Below are positions 31,695-40,303 of a stretch of DNA of 64,000 nt, piece after piece. Both the position numbers and the translations under genes were made by a program. Each line of letters begins with the position of its first letter. Position 1 is the stretch's first letter. Source of the stretch: Chloracidobacterium sp. (lineage in GTDB: Bacteria; Acidobacteriota; Blastocatellia; Pyrinomonadales; Pyrinomonadaceae); contig JADJTD010000001.1 in NCBI GenBank assembly GCA_016711345.1, forward strand, positions 3,162,001 through 3,226,000, read 5' to 3'. The notes beneath the pieces are model-generated. The model did no database searches and was not told the DNA's origin. It saw nothing but the letters and a program-made list of their open reading frames with translations.

Positions 31695-33584
31695 TTATTC
31701 GCCTTTGCTGACGGCCTTTAGCGGCTCCGCTTCCGGACGCGGAGCTGCCAGTCCAAGCTCGGGTGAACGCCATAGGCTCGAGACCAGAAGTTCGCGGATA
31801 AAGGTCATTTCCTTTGGCAACCGATCGTAGAGCTTGAAGAAAAGCTCATCGTGCATCGCGATCTCCTTGATCCAAGTGTCGCGGTCGATGTTCATCACGG
31901 CATCGAATTGTTCCCGTGTAAAGTCAAGTCCACGCCAGTCGAGATCTTGATAGCTTGGCATCCATCCTAGCGGCGTTTCGACGCTCGCAGCCTCGCCGCG
32001 GGCACGTTCGACGATCCATTTTAGGACACGCATGTTATCGCCGTAGCCCGGCCAAGCGAACTTGCCATTTTCATCTTTGCGGAACCAATTGACGGTGAAG
32101 ATACGCGGCGGGTTTGGTACCTTGCGGCCAAAATCGAGCCAGTGGCCAAAATAATCACCCATGTGATAGCCGCAGAATGGCAGCATCGCAAATGGATCGC
32201 GTCTAACCTCGCCGATGTTGCCGAAAGCGGCAGCGGTCATTTCCGAGCCGATCGTTGCGGCAGAATATACGCCGAAAGACCAGTTGAACGACTGCATCAC
32301 GAGCGGCACAACGCTGTTGCGTCGTCCGCCGAACATGAACGCCGACACGGGCACGCCGCTTGGGTCGTCAAACATTTCGTCAGCTACGGGGCATTGCGTT
32401 ATCGGAGCGGTAAATCTTGCATTTGGGTGAGCGGCTTTGACTTCGCTGGTTGGGGTCCAATCGTTGCCTTGCCAGTCGATGGCGTGTGCTGGCGGGTCGC
32501 CGTCCATACCTTCCCACCAAATGTCTCCGTCGTCAGTTAATGCAACGTTGGTGAAGATCGTGTTTTCCCTGATAGATTCCATCGCGTTGGCGTTGGTGGC
32601 GTAATTGGTGCCGGGAGCCACGCCGAAGAAGCCAAATTCAGGATTGATCGCACGCAGCTTGCCGTTTTCGTCGGGTTTGATCCACGCTATGTCGTCGCCG
32701 ACACAGGTGATCTCCCAGCCGTCCTCGACAAATTCCTTAGGCGGAATGAGCATCGCGAAATTGGTCTTGCCGCAAGCTGAAGGGAACGCCGCGCAGACGT
32801 AATCTTTACGGCCGTCGGGCGATTTCACACCGACGATGAGCATGTGTTCGGCGAGCCAGCCCTGATCGCGTCCGAGCGTCGAAGCGATACGCAAAGCGAG
32901 ACATTTCTTGCCCAAAAGAGCGTTGCCGCCGTAGCCTGAACCGTAAGAAACGATCGTGTTTTCCTCAGGATAATGAACGATGTATTTATCTTTTGGATCT
33001 GGTGAGCAAGGCCATGCTACGTCTTTTTCACCGGCCGCGAGCGGCATTCCGACCGAGTGGAGGCACTTGGTAAATTCGCCGTCGCCGAGAGCTTTCAAAG
33101 CCTGATCGCCCATACGGGTCATAATCTTCATGTTGACCGCGACGTATGGCGAATCAGAAAGCTGCACGCCAAATTGCGAGATCGGCGAACCGATCGGGCC
33201 CATACAAAACGGCACGACATACATCGTGCGGCCTTTCATAGTGCCGTCAAACTTGGGTTTTAGAAGCGCCTTCATCTCGGCCGGAGCCATCCAATTGTTG
33301 GTCGGGCCGGCGTCGCCTTTGTTGCGAGAGCAGATGTAAGTGCGGTCCTCGACGCGGGCTACGTCAGAAGGATGCGAGCGTGCAAGGAATGAATTTGGCC
33401 GTTTTTCTGGGTTCAAACGTGTAAAAGTGCCTGCCGCGACCATCTCTTCGCACAGACGGTCGTATTCTTCCTGCGAACCGTCGCACCAATAGACGTTGTC
33501 GGGCTTGCACAACGCTACCATCTCGGTAACAAAGCTGATCAGCTCGGCATTTTTGACGTGTGAAGGCGTATTGATATCTGTCAT
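31695..33584 (-). CDS. pckG: Phosphoenolpyruvate carboxykinase (GTP)
   Basis: A 629-aa GTP-dependent PEPCK (about 600-630 aa in the family) that converts oxaloacetate to PEP in gluconeogenesis. The kinase-1a P-loop FPSACGKTNFAML is present, along with the GYGGNALLGKKCLALRIAS substrate segment, CVGDDIAWI metal region, and FGGRRNSVVPLV. It resembles the GTP enzyme, not the ATP enzyme of E. coli type. It appears monocistronic; array 2 of AAAAAGCCATC sites starts about 150 bp upstream. Confidence 0.98.
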   Translation of the reverse strand: MTDINTPSHVKNAELISFVTEMVALCKPDNVYWCDGSQEEYDRLCEEMVAAGTFTRLNPEKRPNSFLARSHPSDVARVEDRTYICSRNKGDAGPTNNWMAPAEMKALLKPKFDGTMKGRTMYVVPFCMGPIGSPISQFGVQLSDSPYVAVNMKIMTRMGDQALKALGDGEFTKCLHSVGMPLAAGEKDVAWPCSPDPKDKYIVHYPEENTIVSYGSGYGGNALLGKKCLALRIASTLGRDQGWLAEHMLIVGVKSPDGRKDYVCAAFPSACGKTNFAMLIPPKEFVEDGWEITCVGDDIAWIKPDENGKLRAINPEFGFFGVAPGTNYATNANAMESIRENTIFTNVALTDDGDIWWEGMDGDPPAHAIDWQGNDWTPTSEVKAAHPNARFTAPITQCPVADEMFDDPSGVPVSAFMFGGRRNSVVPLVMQSFNWSFGVYSAATIGSEMTAAAFGNIGEVRRDPFAMLPFCGYHMGDYFGHWLDFGRKVPNPPRIFTVNWFRKDENGKFAWPGYGDNMRVLKWIVERARGEAASVETPLGWMPSYQDLDWRGLDFTREQFDAVMNIDRDTWIKEIAMHDELFFKLYDRLPKEMTFIRELLVSSLWRSPELGLAAPRPEAEPLKAVSKGE

Positions 33585-33692
33585 TATCGTTAATGTTCTC
33601 CTGACAAAATTTTAACTACTTCTTTAGCAAAAGGTAATAAACAAGTAATAAGACTTGTTTTTTGAAGATATTTCAACAGCTTATCACGCCTA

Positions 33693-33722
33693 AGTCAGAA
33701 CCGCGAAGCGATAGCTGAGGGG
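33693..33722. repeat. REP2 element, decayed inverted copy
   Basis: AGTCAGAACCGCGAAGCGAT then AGCTGAGGGG: the reverse complement shares CTATCGCT and CGGTTCTGAC with the copies in nadD and at 29229. Confidence 0.5.
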
Positions 33723-33731
33723 TTTTATAAG

Positions 33732-33805
33732 AAAAAGCCATCAGATGACCCCAAAAAGCCATCGGAAGGAGTGAAAAAGCCATCGGAGACCCCTAAAAAG
33801 CCATC
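33732..33805 (+). repeat. Four-site AAAAAGCCATC array with exact 21-bp period (array 2)
   Basis: The 11-bp word AAAAAGCCATC starts at 33732, 33753, 33774 and 33795, each 21 bp apart, separated by different 10-bp spacers. The same word with 21-22 bp spacing makes array 1 at 20558-20630. Identical words on the same helical face suggest cooperative protein binding. Confidence 0.85.
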
Positions 33806-33910
33806 GGGAAATATTGCTTTCGAGGGCTTTTTGAAAAAGATCTCCATTCAGATTCCGTCGTTCTCTTCATTGTCGTTTTCCATGCAAAAGACCGCTTCCA
33901 GCTTGCAAAA

Positions 33911-34024
33911 GCCCGCACGTAAGTAAGGGCGAAACACGCAACTTGTAAAGGACCGAAGGAGCGTGATTATAGGATCTCATAGTTGCCTTTATGATGAATG
34001 TATCGCCCTTACTAACGTGCGGGC
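33911..34024. repeat. PAL1 element, full copy
   Basis: The left arm GCCCGCACGTAAGTAAGGGC (33911-33930) and right arm GCCCTTACTAACGTGCGGGC (34005-34024) differ by one base from perfect complementarity. They flank 74 bp that differ from copy 1. Confidence 0.8.
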
Positions 34025-34080
34025 TTCTGCATTGGGAACCGCACTTGACGGAATATTGCAACTGTGAAACAATACTTCAC

Positions 34081-34491
34081 ATGATAAATGAAAAACCAAA
34101 AAGCCGTTGGCAGGTCTATACGGGCTTGCCGAACCGAGTGGGAACCGGTGACATCCCGCGAGTAACCTTGAATCATCGAAAAGTGTTTTTGCTGAATATG
34201 GCCGCTGTGAAGGCGCTTGACTATCCCGCTGCGATCGAATTTCGATATGACGAAAACACGCGCACGATCGGCCTCGCACCAAAAGACCCTCGCATCCTCA
34301 GTGCATTCCCGCTAAAAGCTCACAAAGCGCGGAAATACACCTACCGCATAATTCACGCCGCACCGTTTTGCAAAGAGGTCGGCATAGCCCCGCGCGGAAC
34401 GCTGCTTTTCACAAACGTCGACCTCGACAACGAAGGCACAATGCTCCTAGAACTAAGCACCGCCGTCGCCGTCGGGAGAGGGTTTAGGTAA
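34081..34491 (+). CDS. Small protein of unknown function
   Basis: A 136-aa soluble, basic protein that I do not recognise. It starts MINEKPKSRWQVYTGLPNRVGTGDIPRVTLNHRKVFLLNMAAVKAL and ends in GTMLLELSTAVAVGRGFR. The beta-rich N-terminus with KVFLLNMAAVKALDYPAAIEFRYDE loosely recalls small DNA-binding swapped-hairpin (AbrB-like) folds, but this is weak. I used the ATG at 34081 because the upstream part of the frame overlaps the PAL1 repeat. Shine-Dalgarno not evident. It lies alone, convergent with the following accessory gene. Confidence 0.55.
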   Translation: MINEKPKSRWQVYTGLPNRVGTGDIPRVTLNHRKVFLLNMAAVKALDYPAAIEFRYDENTRTIGLAPKDPRILSAFPLKAHKARKYTYRIIHAAPFCKEVGIAPRGTLLFTNVDLDNEGTMLLELSTAVAVGRGFR

Positions 34492-34547
34492 GGCCCAAAA
34501 TGAGAAAAAGGGATAGTGGAGGTTCTGCGGCTTTGCCATTCGATGTG

Positions 34548-34568
34548 CGGAAAAGCTATGCTTTTCCG
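34548..34568. repeat. 21-bp palindrome CGGAAAAGC-tat-GCTTTTCCG, copy 1
   Basis: A perfect 9-bp stem with a 3-base loop lies between convergent genes. An identical palindrome in reverse orientation occurs at 37609-37629. It may function as a terminator or a REP-type repeat. Confidence 0.6.
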
Positions 34569-34775
34569 TAACATAAAATAAAACATTGCGGCTCCGCCGC
34601 CGTTCTCGAATGTTCCAAATATCAAGAAGAACTCCAGCGTTCTATTTGACTTCGGTCGCACAAAATCGGCTGCCCGTGTTTCAACATAGACTCCGATCCC
34701 AGCCACCTTGCAGCCCTCATACCGGTTATCGACCGTTCGTGACAAACGCCCCTCTAAACAGAGCCTTTTCCCTTC

Positions 34776-36716
34776 TTACAATTTCAGTTGAAGGCGACGC
34801 CGGCCCAGTTTGGCAAGTAAGTATGAACGATATCGGCGGCAAATACCCCTGGAAATGGCCGATCTAATTTGGTGTCTTTTCGCCCAGAGCGGAAAGAGCG
34901 GAATCAAAAAAGAAATAAATGTGGCAACAACCGCAAGTCGGGAATCAATCTCCGACTGCAGAGCCCTTACAAGCAAAAATATAAAAATTCCGATATAGAT
35001 CGGCGAAGAGTATATGAAAAAAAAGAGTATTCCCGCAATAACGCGCAATAAACTCTTAAAGTTTCTGTGCATGAGGAGGAAATTCTCGAATTGTTGAGAC
35101 TTGAGCCGATATTCAAGCGTCGGAACATTTTGAGCAATTGTTTCGAGTTGTTTAACCTGTACAACTTTTTCATCGAGATGTTCGTCACTAATAAATTCAA
35201 GAACATCTTGAAGAGAAGCTTCTGTAATGGTACGGGGATCAATCTCCTTGGCTCGAATTTCTGAGAATATTATTAATGCTTCGTCACGATCTATCCGGCC
35301 AGAATCATAAAGACCTTTGTATTTCGAGTACCGAGCATTTACAGCTACGCGTAATTGAGCACCAAGTACACTTTGAGCCCTTGTTACCATATCAAACGAC
35401 ATTGGAAGGGAAGTCTTATCTCGAAAGCCCTTGTTGAGATTGAACCAAAGCCGGTTGGTAATATAGTCAATATCAATAGCAAAAGGAGAGTCTTTTATAT
35501 TAAATTTAACGCGTGGGTCATTACCCAAAAAGCGTGTGAGACGATCACCGGTTAGCAATATCGCATTTGACATTTCAAACTGAGAGCTGCTCACGCCACC
35601 TCGGAGGTGGTTGATAATAGTAAACTGTTCTAGACGAGCGGCTATTTCGTCTTGGCTATAACCTGAACCCACGCGAGCGGCGTCACTACTTAGAGCTTTT
35701 AATAAACTGGAATCTTCCACATTGAACGGTATCCTTTCATAGACCCTCGAAGATTCAATCTCCCGTATTCCCTCTATCTCGAGTCGTCTGTAGAATCGAG
35801 CCTTCTTTTCTAGAACGTCGCTAGGAGTACTACAACCGTTAATAATGGTCCGATGTGCAGTAGTTGAATGTGCGCTGATGGCATCTCGACCTCCCACGGT
35901 CGCTTCGGCTCTTGCAAATATTCCCTCAATTTGATTCTTGCCTTCCTCAAGATAATGTAGAGATATTCGAGCTTTTTTACCTCGACTAGCATTTGCATTG
36001 TTGACTTCCTTTACTAATGAGTAAAAGTCATCAAAGAATTGCTGATATACGGGACCATTGAATCCCCCCATAGTGAGTAACAATTCGGTGTCAAGAACGA
36101 CTTTCAAATCCGTGCGCCATATTCCTTGCTCATTTGGTTCTTGAGCAGAAATAAGGGCGGAGTAAATTACTAAGCCTTCTCGAATCAGATTTAGATGTTC
36201 ACGAAACTCGTCTTCTGAACTGAATTCGACAATAAATGCGCTGTAAAGTCGAGAAAGGTCTTCGGGAACTGAATCGCCAAGAAGAAAATGGTAGAACTGG
36301 TCGCCAACCTCGTCACCGGTTCGATGTTCTGTACTTGTGAAGGCTTTCGAATACTCGATTAGCTTGCCACAAATCGAATCGTATGTTTGCTTTAACCTCT
36401 CAAATTCATCATCAAGTGAATTTGTCGAACACGTACTTGGGTCGGTGACTTTATAGTGGTCTTTTCCTAATGCCTGAACAAAACCTGCCGCCTTTAGACG
36501 AAGTCGGAGAACCTTTGAAATGACCGCCTTGGGCAGGTAAAAATCGAAATTATCGCGAAGGTAATGATTTGCTTCGTCGAGAGTAAATTCCCAAGCTCGA
36601 TTAGAAATAAGAGCCGACTTTATGAATTCGCCCACTAAGTGGTATACGTCCTGATTTCGATCAAAAAGCTCGCTGAATAATGCCACAGAAGCAAGAATTC
36701 TATTATCTTTATCCAT
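34776..36716 (-). CDS. Unknown accessory protein: PIN-like domain with C-terminal membrane segments
   Basis: About 646 aa, not recognised as a named family. The N-terminal part has winged-helix-like character (FYLPKAVISKVLRLRLKAAGFVQALGKDHYKVTD). The middle holds DLKVVLDTELLLTMGGF and AILLTGDRLTRFLGNDP, which look like the first and late acidic strands of a PIN-like nuclease. Near the C-terminus two hydrophobic helices (ILFFFIYSSPIYIGIFIFLLV and LAVVATFISFLIPLFPLWA) are followed by a basic tail. Composition looks more AT-rich than neighbours and it sits beside a VapBC-type pair, so acquired accessory or defence function is possible. Start uncertain: ATG at 36716, or a GTG at 36782. Confidence 0.6.
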   Translation of the reverse strand: MDKDNRILASVALFSELFDRNQDVYHLVGEFIKSALISNRAWEFTLDEANHYLRDNFDFYLPKAVISKVLRLRLKAAGFVQALGKDHYKVTDPSTCSTNSLDDEFERLKQTYDSICGKLIEYSKAFTSTEHRTGDEVGDQFYHFLLGDSVPEDLSRLYSAFIVEFSSEDEFREHLNLIREGLVIYSALISAQEPNEQGIWRTDLKVVLDTELLLTMGGFNGPVYQQFFDDFYSLVKEVNNANASRGKKARISLHYLEEGKNQIEGIFARAEATVGGRDAISAHSTTAHRTIINGCSTPSDVLEKKARFYRRLEIEGIREIESSRVYERIPFNVEDSSLLKALSSDAARVGSGYSQDEIAARLEQFTIINHLRGGVSSSQFEMSNAILLTGDRLTRFLGNDPRVKFNIKDSPFAIDIDYITNRLWFNLNKGFRDKTSLPMSFDMVTRAQSVLGAQLRVAVNARYSKYKGLYDSGRIDRDEALIIFSEIRAKEIDPRTITEASLQDVLEFISDEHLDEKVVQVKQLETIAQNVPTLEYRLKSQQFENFLLMHRNFKSLLRVIAGILFFFIYSSPIYIGIFIFLLVRALQSEIDSRLAVVATFISFLIPLFPLWAKRHQIRSAISRGICRRYRSYLLAKLGRRRLQLKL

Positions 36717-36827
36717 ATTCAAAACAGGCTTCGCCCTCGCTGGAGCATGGTCGGAAATATTGAATGTCGTTAAATAATACACCCATTTGGGCGTGTGTCA
36801 ACCGCCTAATCAGTAACTATATTCCAG

Positions 36828-37268
36828 TTAAACGTTAACAGGATTGATGATGGTGATTTGAGAGTAACGGCGAAAGTCGGATTCGTTGAATGTGAGTAAG
36901 TGCGAAATTTTATGGGCGATCATCGATGCCGCAATGCGGGCGTCGTGGACTTGGACGCCTTTGATCTTTAGGTCAGAGACGAGACGCCGCCATTCTGTGA
37001 AGGTTTTTAGGTTGTCGGGCAGTAAGCGAAAGTGTTTTTCAATTAGTTTTACTTTCCGTTCGGTGGATTCAACGGACAAGCCGAGTCCGCCTCGGACAGT
37101 GTTTGGACGAGTGCAAACATTCCAAAATTCCGCGAGCACTTGTGGCGTGTAGCAGAGAGTTTCTCCCGACGAATGTAATTTTTTGAGTGCGGAAAGGACG
37201 TCGGTTCTGTTCGGGCTGTTTGGTTCCGCGAGACGGAGGAAACAGTTGGTGTCGATCAGATATGCCAT
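36828..37268 (-). CDS. PIN-domain toxin, VapC-like
   Basis: A 146-aa PIN-domain ribonuclease-like toxin. It starts YLIDTNCFLRLAEP (first catalytic Asp), followed by the conserved Glu in LAEFWNVCTRP and the late acidic cluster QVHDARIAA with LLTFNESDFRRY. This matches VapC-type site-specific RNases. The start codon overlaps the stop of the upstream small gene (TAATG), the typical arrangement of antitoxin then toxin. Confidence 0.88.
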   Translation of the reverse strand: MAYLIDTNCFLRLAEPNSPNRTDVLSALKKLHSSGETLCYTPQVLAEFWNVCTRPNTVRGGLGLSVESTERKVKLIEKHFRLLPDNLKTFTEWRRLVSDLKIKGVQVHDARIAASMIAHKISHLLTFNESDFRRYSQITIINPVNV

Positions 37269-37519
37269 TAGTTGTGATCGGCGTAAATGTCGTCGCGGGA
37301 ATAAGTGCCGGAGTACGGCGTAATCGCGTCCGCGGTTTCGGCGAATGCTTCCATATCGCGATCGAAGTCGGTGTCTGAGGAATCAGCGGCAAGTCCAAGA
37401 TCGTCTTCGGTTGATGGCAACAGGCTGCGGAGATATTCTTCTACCGTCAAGCCTGCATGTTTTGCGTAAGACTCGATGAGAGTAACCGTTTCGGGCGTGA
37501 TTTCTAGAAGGTTATTCAT
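37268..37519 (-). CDS. Probable antitoxin of the VapC-like toxin
   Basis: An 83-aa acidic protein. The N-terminal helical part (TPETVTLIESYAKHAGLTVEEYLRSLLP) resembles a ribbon-helix-helix or short DNA-binding antitoxin domain. The acidic, probably disordered C-terminus (about 38-83) would bind the toxin. Assignment rests on size, position directly upstream and 1-nt overlap with the toxin gene. Autoregulation is expected for such pairs; no operator was identified. Confidence 0.72.
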   Translation of the reverse strand: MNNLLEITPETVTLIESYAKHAGLTVEEYLRSLLPSTEDDLGLAADSSDTDFDRDMEAFAETADAITPYSGTYSRDDIYADHN

Positions 37520-37608
37520 AACACGCGAAATTGTATCATTTTTTTCGTGTCATTTGATCAAGTTTTTAGTGGGCGGCGGCGTAGCCGCGAAGAATTAAAA
37601 GGGCTTGA

Positions 37609-37629
37609 CGGAAAAGCATAGCTTTTCCG
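37609..37629. repeat. 21-bp palindrome CGGAAAAGC-ata-GCTTTTCCG, copy 2
   Basis: The exact reverse complement of the palindrome at 34548-34568. It lies 40 bp after the stop of the TPR gene on the minus strand, so it may terminate that transcript. Confidence 0.6.
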
Positions 37630-37668
37630 CTCGGCGAGTATGAAAATAGACAGCCGCCTTAGCCCCCA

Positions 37669-39297
37669 CTAATTTACTTGCAATTTCGTATCGGCATTGG
37701 CCCAGGCTTTTTGGAAGTCTTTTTGGACGGCGCGGGTGGGTTTGTTTTGGTGTTTTAGGGCTTCTGTTAGGCCGAAGAGGGCTCTTCCGTTTTTGGGGTG
37801 TTTGATTAGTTCGGCGCGGTAGGTGGATTCGGCTTCGGCGAACTTTCGGTCGGCAAGCAGAAACTGGCCGAGCCATTCGCGTGTGGGCAGGTCCCAGTCG
37901 GGTGGTTCGTTGTAGTTTAGAGCGTCTTCGGCGGCGACAGCCTGCCGAAGGTGGGCGAGCGTTTTTTCTTTATCGCCGCGAGCTTGGGCAACGGCGGCGG
38001 TGAGAAGTTCGTTTGCAACTTTCAGGACATTTGCGGCGGTGTTGTTGCCAAACGGGCCGTCGGCAGGAAGGACATTGGTGATCGTCTGAAGATCGGCGAG
38101 TTCTTTTGCGGCGTCTTCGGCTTTACCTTTGCGGCTAAAAGCGGTTCCGCGTGCAAAATGCCACATCGCGGTCGTAACAACGTGTTCTTTTTTCGGCTGC
38201 GGCTCGGCTAGGATGTCGTCCCACTTGGCAAATCTCACCATCGCGACAAACGGATAAACTGAAAACATTTCGAGCATCGGCATTGCTTCGAGCGCGGGTT
38301 TAACATTTGTCTCGAGATCGCGCGACCATTTCATCGCCAGTTTGTAATTGCCGTTCATCGCGTTTGCCGAGGCGAGAAAATGCATGTTGTGGTTGTAGTA
38401 CATCATCGGGTAAACGCCTTGCGGGCCGTTTTTTGCGACGTAATTGCGATCGACAACGACTGCATCCGCGTTGGATTTTGCAGCTGCGGTGTAATCTCCG
38501 GTCCGGATGTAAATGTGCGAAGGCATATGCACCAAGTGTCCCGCGTTCGGAGCGATGAGTCCGAGGCGTTTTGCGCTTGGCAGGGCGCGTTCGGGATTTG
38601 TCGAGGCTTCGACGGCGTGGATGTAATAGTGATTGGCGCCCGAATGATTCGGCTGGCGTTTTAGCACGCTCTCCAAGACCGCGACGATCTCAAGCGTATC
38701 CTCAGCCGGCTTTCCGTCCTGCGTCCAAAGCTGCCATGGACGCAGATTCATCATGCTTTCGGCATAGAGCGTCGCGGCGTCCAGATCGTTTGGATATTTT
38801 TTTACAAGTTCGCCCATCGCGGTTTTGTAATCGCGGGCAAGTTGTTGGCGATCTACTTTGTCCGGATCGGTGGCGTAACGTTTTGCGAGAGCGTTGATGT
38901 AGTCCTGTTCTTTTTGCGAGGCTTTAGGCGCGAGTTCGACCGCCTTTCGCAGGTTCGCGTAGGCGTCCTTTAGCGCCGCGGAATCTGCTTGAAGATTGTA
39001 ATTTGATCCAAGAGCGAGCGCCTGTCCCCAATATGCCATGGCAAGGTTGGCGTCGATCTCAGAGGCACGTTTGAAGGATCTTACAGCCTGTTCGTGATTG
39101 AAGGCGAAAATGTACGCAAGGCCCTGGTTGAAGAATTTTTGCGCTTCGGGCTGCGAAGTCGTCACCCGATGATCGACGTTGCCTAAGCCTTTTTCGAGCG
39201 TTGTCTCGGGCGTTTTCGTTGGCTTACCATGATCATGCTGCGCCGCAGCGGCCATCGGAATTAAAAGCAGTGAAATAACGATCGCTAATCTTTTCAT
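37669..39297 (-). CDS. Exported TPR-repeat protein
   Basis: A 542-aa protein with a signal peptide (cut near AAAAQ) and several tetratricopeptide-like helical pairs. Examples are NQGLAYIFAFNHEQAVRSFKRASEIDANLAMAYWGQALA and RKFAEAESTYRAELIKHPKNGRALFGLTEAL. The central part carries HYYIHAVEAST and HLVHMPSHIYIRTGDY, seen in a group of periplasmic TPR proteins of unknown function. His-rich segments hint at metal contact but this is not established. GGAGG lies upstream of the start. Followed downstream by a palindromic possible terminator. Confidence 0.85.
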   Translation of the reverse strand: MKRLAIVISLLLIPMAAAAQHDHGKPTKTPETTLEKGLGNVDHRVTTSQPEAQKFFNQGLAYIFAFNHEQAVRSFKRASEIDANLAMAYWGQALALGSNYNLQADSAALKDAYANLRKAVELAPKASQKEQDYINALAKRYATDPDKVDRQQLARDYKTAMGELVKKYPNDLDAATLYAESMMNLRPWQLWTQDGKPAEDTLEIVAVLESVLKRQPNHSGANHYYIHAVEASTNPERALPSAKRLGLIAPNAGHLVHMPSHIYIRTGDYTAAAKSNADAVVVDRNYVAKNGPQGVYPMMYYNHNMHFLASANAMNGNYKLAMKWSRDLETNVKPALEAMPMLEMFSVYPFVAMVRFAKWDDILAEPQPKKEHVVTTAMWHFARGTAFSRKGKAEDAAKELADLQTITNVLPADGPFGNNTAANVLKVANELLTAAVAQARGDKEKTLAHLRQAVAAEDALNYNEPPDWDLPTREWLGQFLLADRKFAEAESTYRAELIKHPKNGRALFGLTEALKHQNKPTRAVQKDFQKAWANADTKLQVN

Positions 39298-39334
39298 CTG
39301 TAGAAATCCTCCAGCAGAATAATAACCGAAACCT

Positions 39335-40213
39335 TTAATTCTTGTCAGCTACAACCAATCTCAGGCGGTATTGGGCAAGTGTATGTATAGCTACTGTCGC
39401 TATTATTATTGTGCCGCCGAGAATGGCCCAGTTGGTTGGCTTTTCGGCCAGGAATAGGAAGACCCAGACTGGATTTAGGAGAGGTTCGATGAAGCCGATG
39501 ATGCTTGCGTCGAGGGAGCGCACGCCGGAGGCGATGCCTTTGGTGAAGAGGAGATAGGCGATGCCGATCTGGAAGACGCCGAGGAAAAGAATTGCAATAA
39601 CGTCTATTGTTCCGATCTGTGTGGGTAAGTTGGGCGCGACGAGGGGAATCATTAGGACTACGATCAGGACGTTGCCGTAGAAGACGGAAAGTGCGGGATT
39701 TCGATTCCCAAGCGAGCGCTGATGCCGCAGAAAGATGAAATACAAGCCGAAGAATAAACCCGATAGCAGGGCTACGAGGTTGCCGGTGAGCGCTGCGGTG
39801 TCGAATTGGCCGACGAAGAAAAGGCTCATACCGATGAGGCAGAAAAAGACGGTGAGCAGGTCTTTGACACGGAATTTCTCCTTTAGCACAAAGGGTGCGA
39901 GTATCAGGATGTAAATCGGTGCGGTGTATTGAAGAAAGATGGCGTTGGCGGCTGTCGTGTTTTTGTTAGCGTAAACGAAACAGGTCAGTGTGCCGGCGTA
40001 AAGAAACGAAGTCAGCATCGTAAACCTGTCGAGCTTCAGCCCTTTCTTATAAGTAAAGAGCGCAACCGTGATCGCCGCAAACAGCGAGCGGCCTAAGTTC
40101 ACGGCAAATGCGTCGAGGGAAGTGAGCTTAATAAAAAGCCCGCCGGTACTCCACATTAGAACCGCTATCAGGACAAATGCTATCGGGGGAAAGTTTGTCT
40201 TTTCGTTTTGCAC
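39335..40213 (-). CDS. EamA/DMT-family transporter
   Basis: A 292-aa inner-membrane protein with about ten hydrophobic helices in two repeated EamA halves (AVLMWSTGGLFIKLTSLDAFAVNLGRSLFAAI and LLFTKGIASGVRSLDASIIGFIEPLLNPVWVFLFLAEKP). Family members export metabolites or amino acids; the substrate cannot be told. It lies upstream of the TPR gene on the same strand with a 37-bp gap, so they might share a transcript. Confidence 0.9.
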   Translation of the reverse strand: MQNEKTNFPPIAFVLIAVLMWSTGGLFIKLTSLDAFAVNLGRSLFAAITVALFTYKKGLKLDRFTMLTSFLYAGTLTCFVYANKNTTAANAIFLQYTAPIYILILAPFVLKEKFRVKDLLTVFFCLIGMSLFFVGQFDTAALTGNLVALLSGLFFGLYFIFLRHQRSLGNRNPALSVFYGNVLIVVLMIPLVAPNLPTQIGTIDVIAILFLGVFQIGIAYLLFTKGIASGVRSLDASIIGFIEPLLNPVWVFLFLAEKPTNWAILGGTIIIATVAIHTLAQYRLRLVVADKN

Positions 40214-40222
40214 AGAGATTTA

Positions 40223-40291
40223 GCCACGAATTACACGAATGGCACAAATAAAGAGATTAAATCAATTCGTGATATTCGTGTAATTAGTGGC
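40223..40291. repeat. CACGAATTACACGAAT inverted repeat
   Basis: The left arm GCCACGAATTACACGAAT (from 40223) pairs with the right arm ATTCGTGTAATTAGTGGC (ending 40291). It fills the gap between the EamA and 2Fe-2S genes. Confidence 0.7.
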
Positions 40292-40303
40292 AAAAAAATC
40301 TTC

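Larger units (their letters stand above)
33585..34080. other. Gene-free divergent interval with repeat arrays
   Basis: 496 bp between divergent pckG and a small orphan gene. It contains a decayed REP2 copy (33693-33722), the 21-bp AAAAAGCCATC array (33732-33805) and a full PAL1 element (33911-34024). No gene seen. Confidence 0.6.

Noticed and set aside
33732..33805. CRISPR array
   Set aside because: Repeat (11 bp) and spacer (10 bp) are far too short, and no cas genes are present.
33666..33927. An open frame reading KKPSDDP-KKPSEGV-KKPSETP across the 21-bp array
   Set aside because: 21 bp is seven codons so the heptads follow automatically; there is no ATG, GTG or TTG start before the repeats, and the frame ends inside PAL1.
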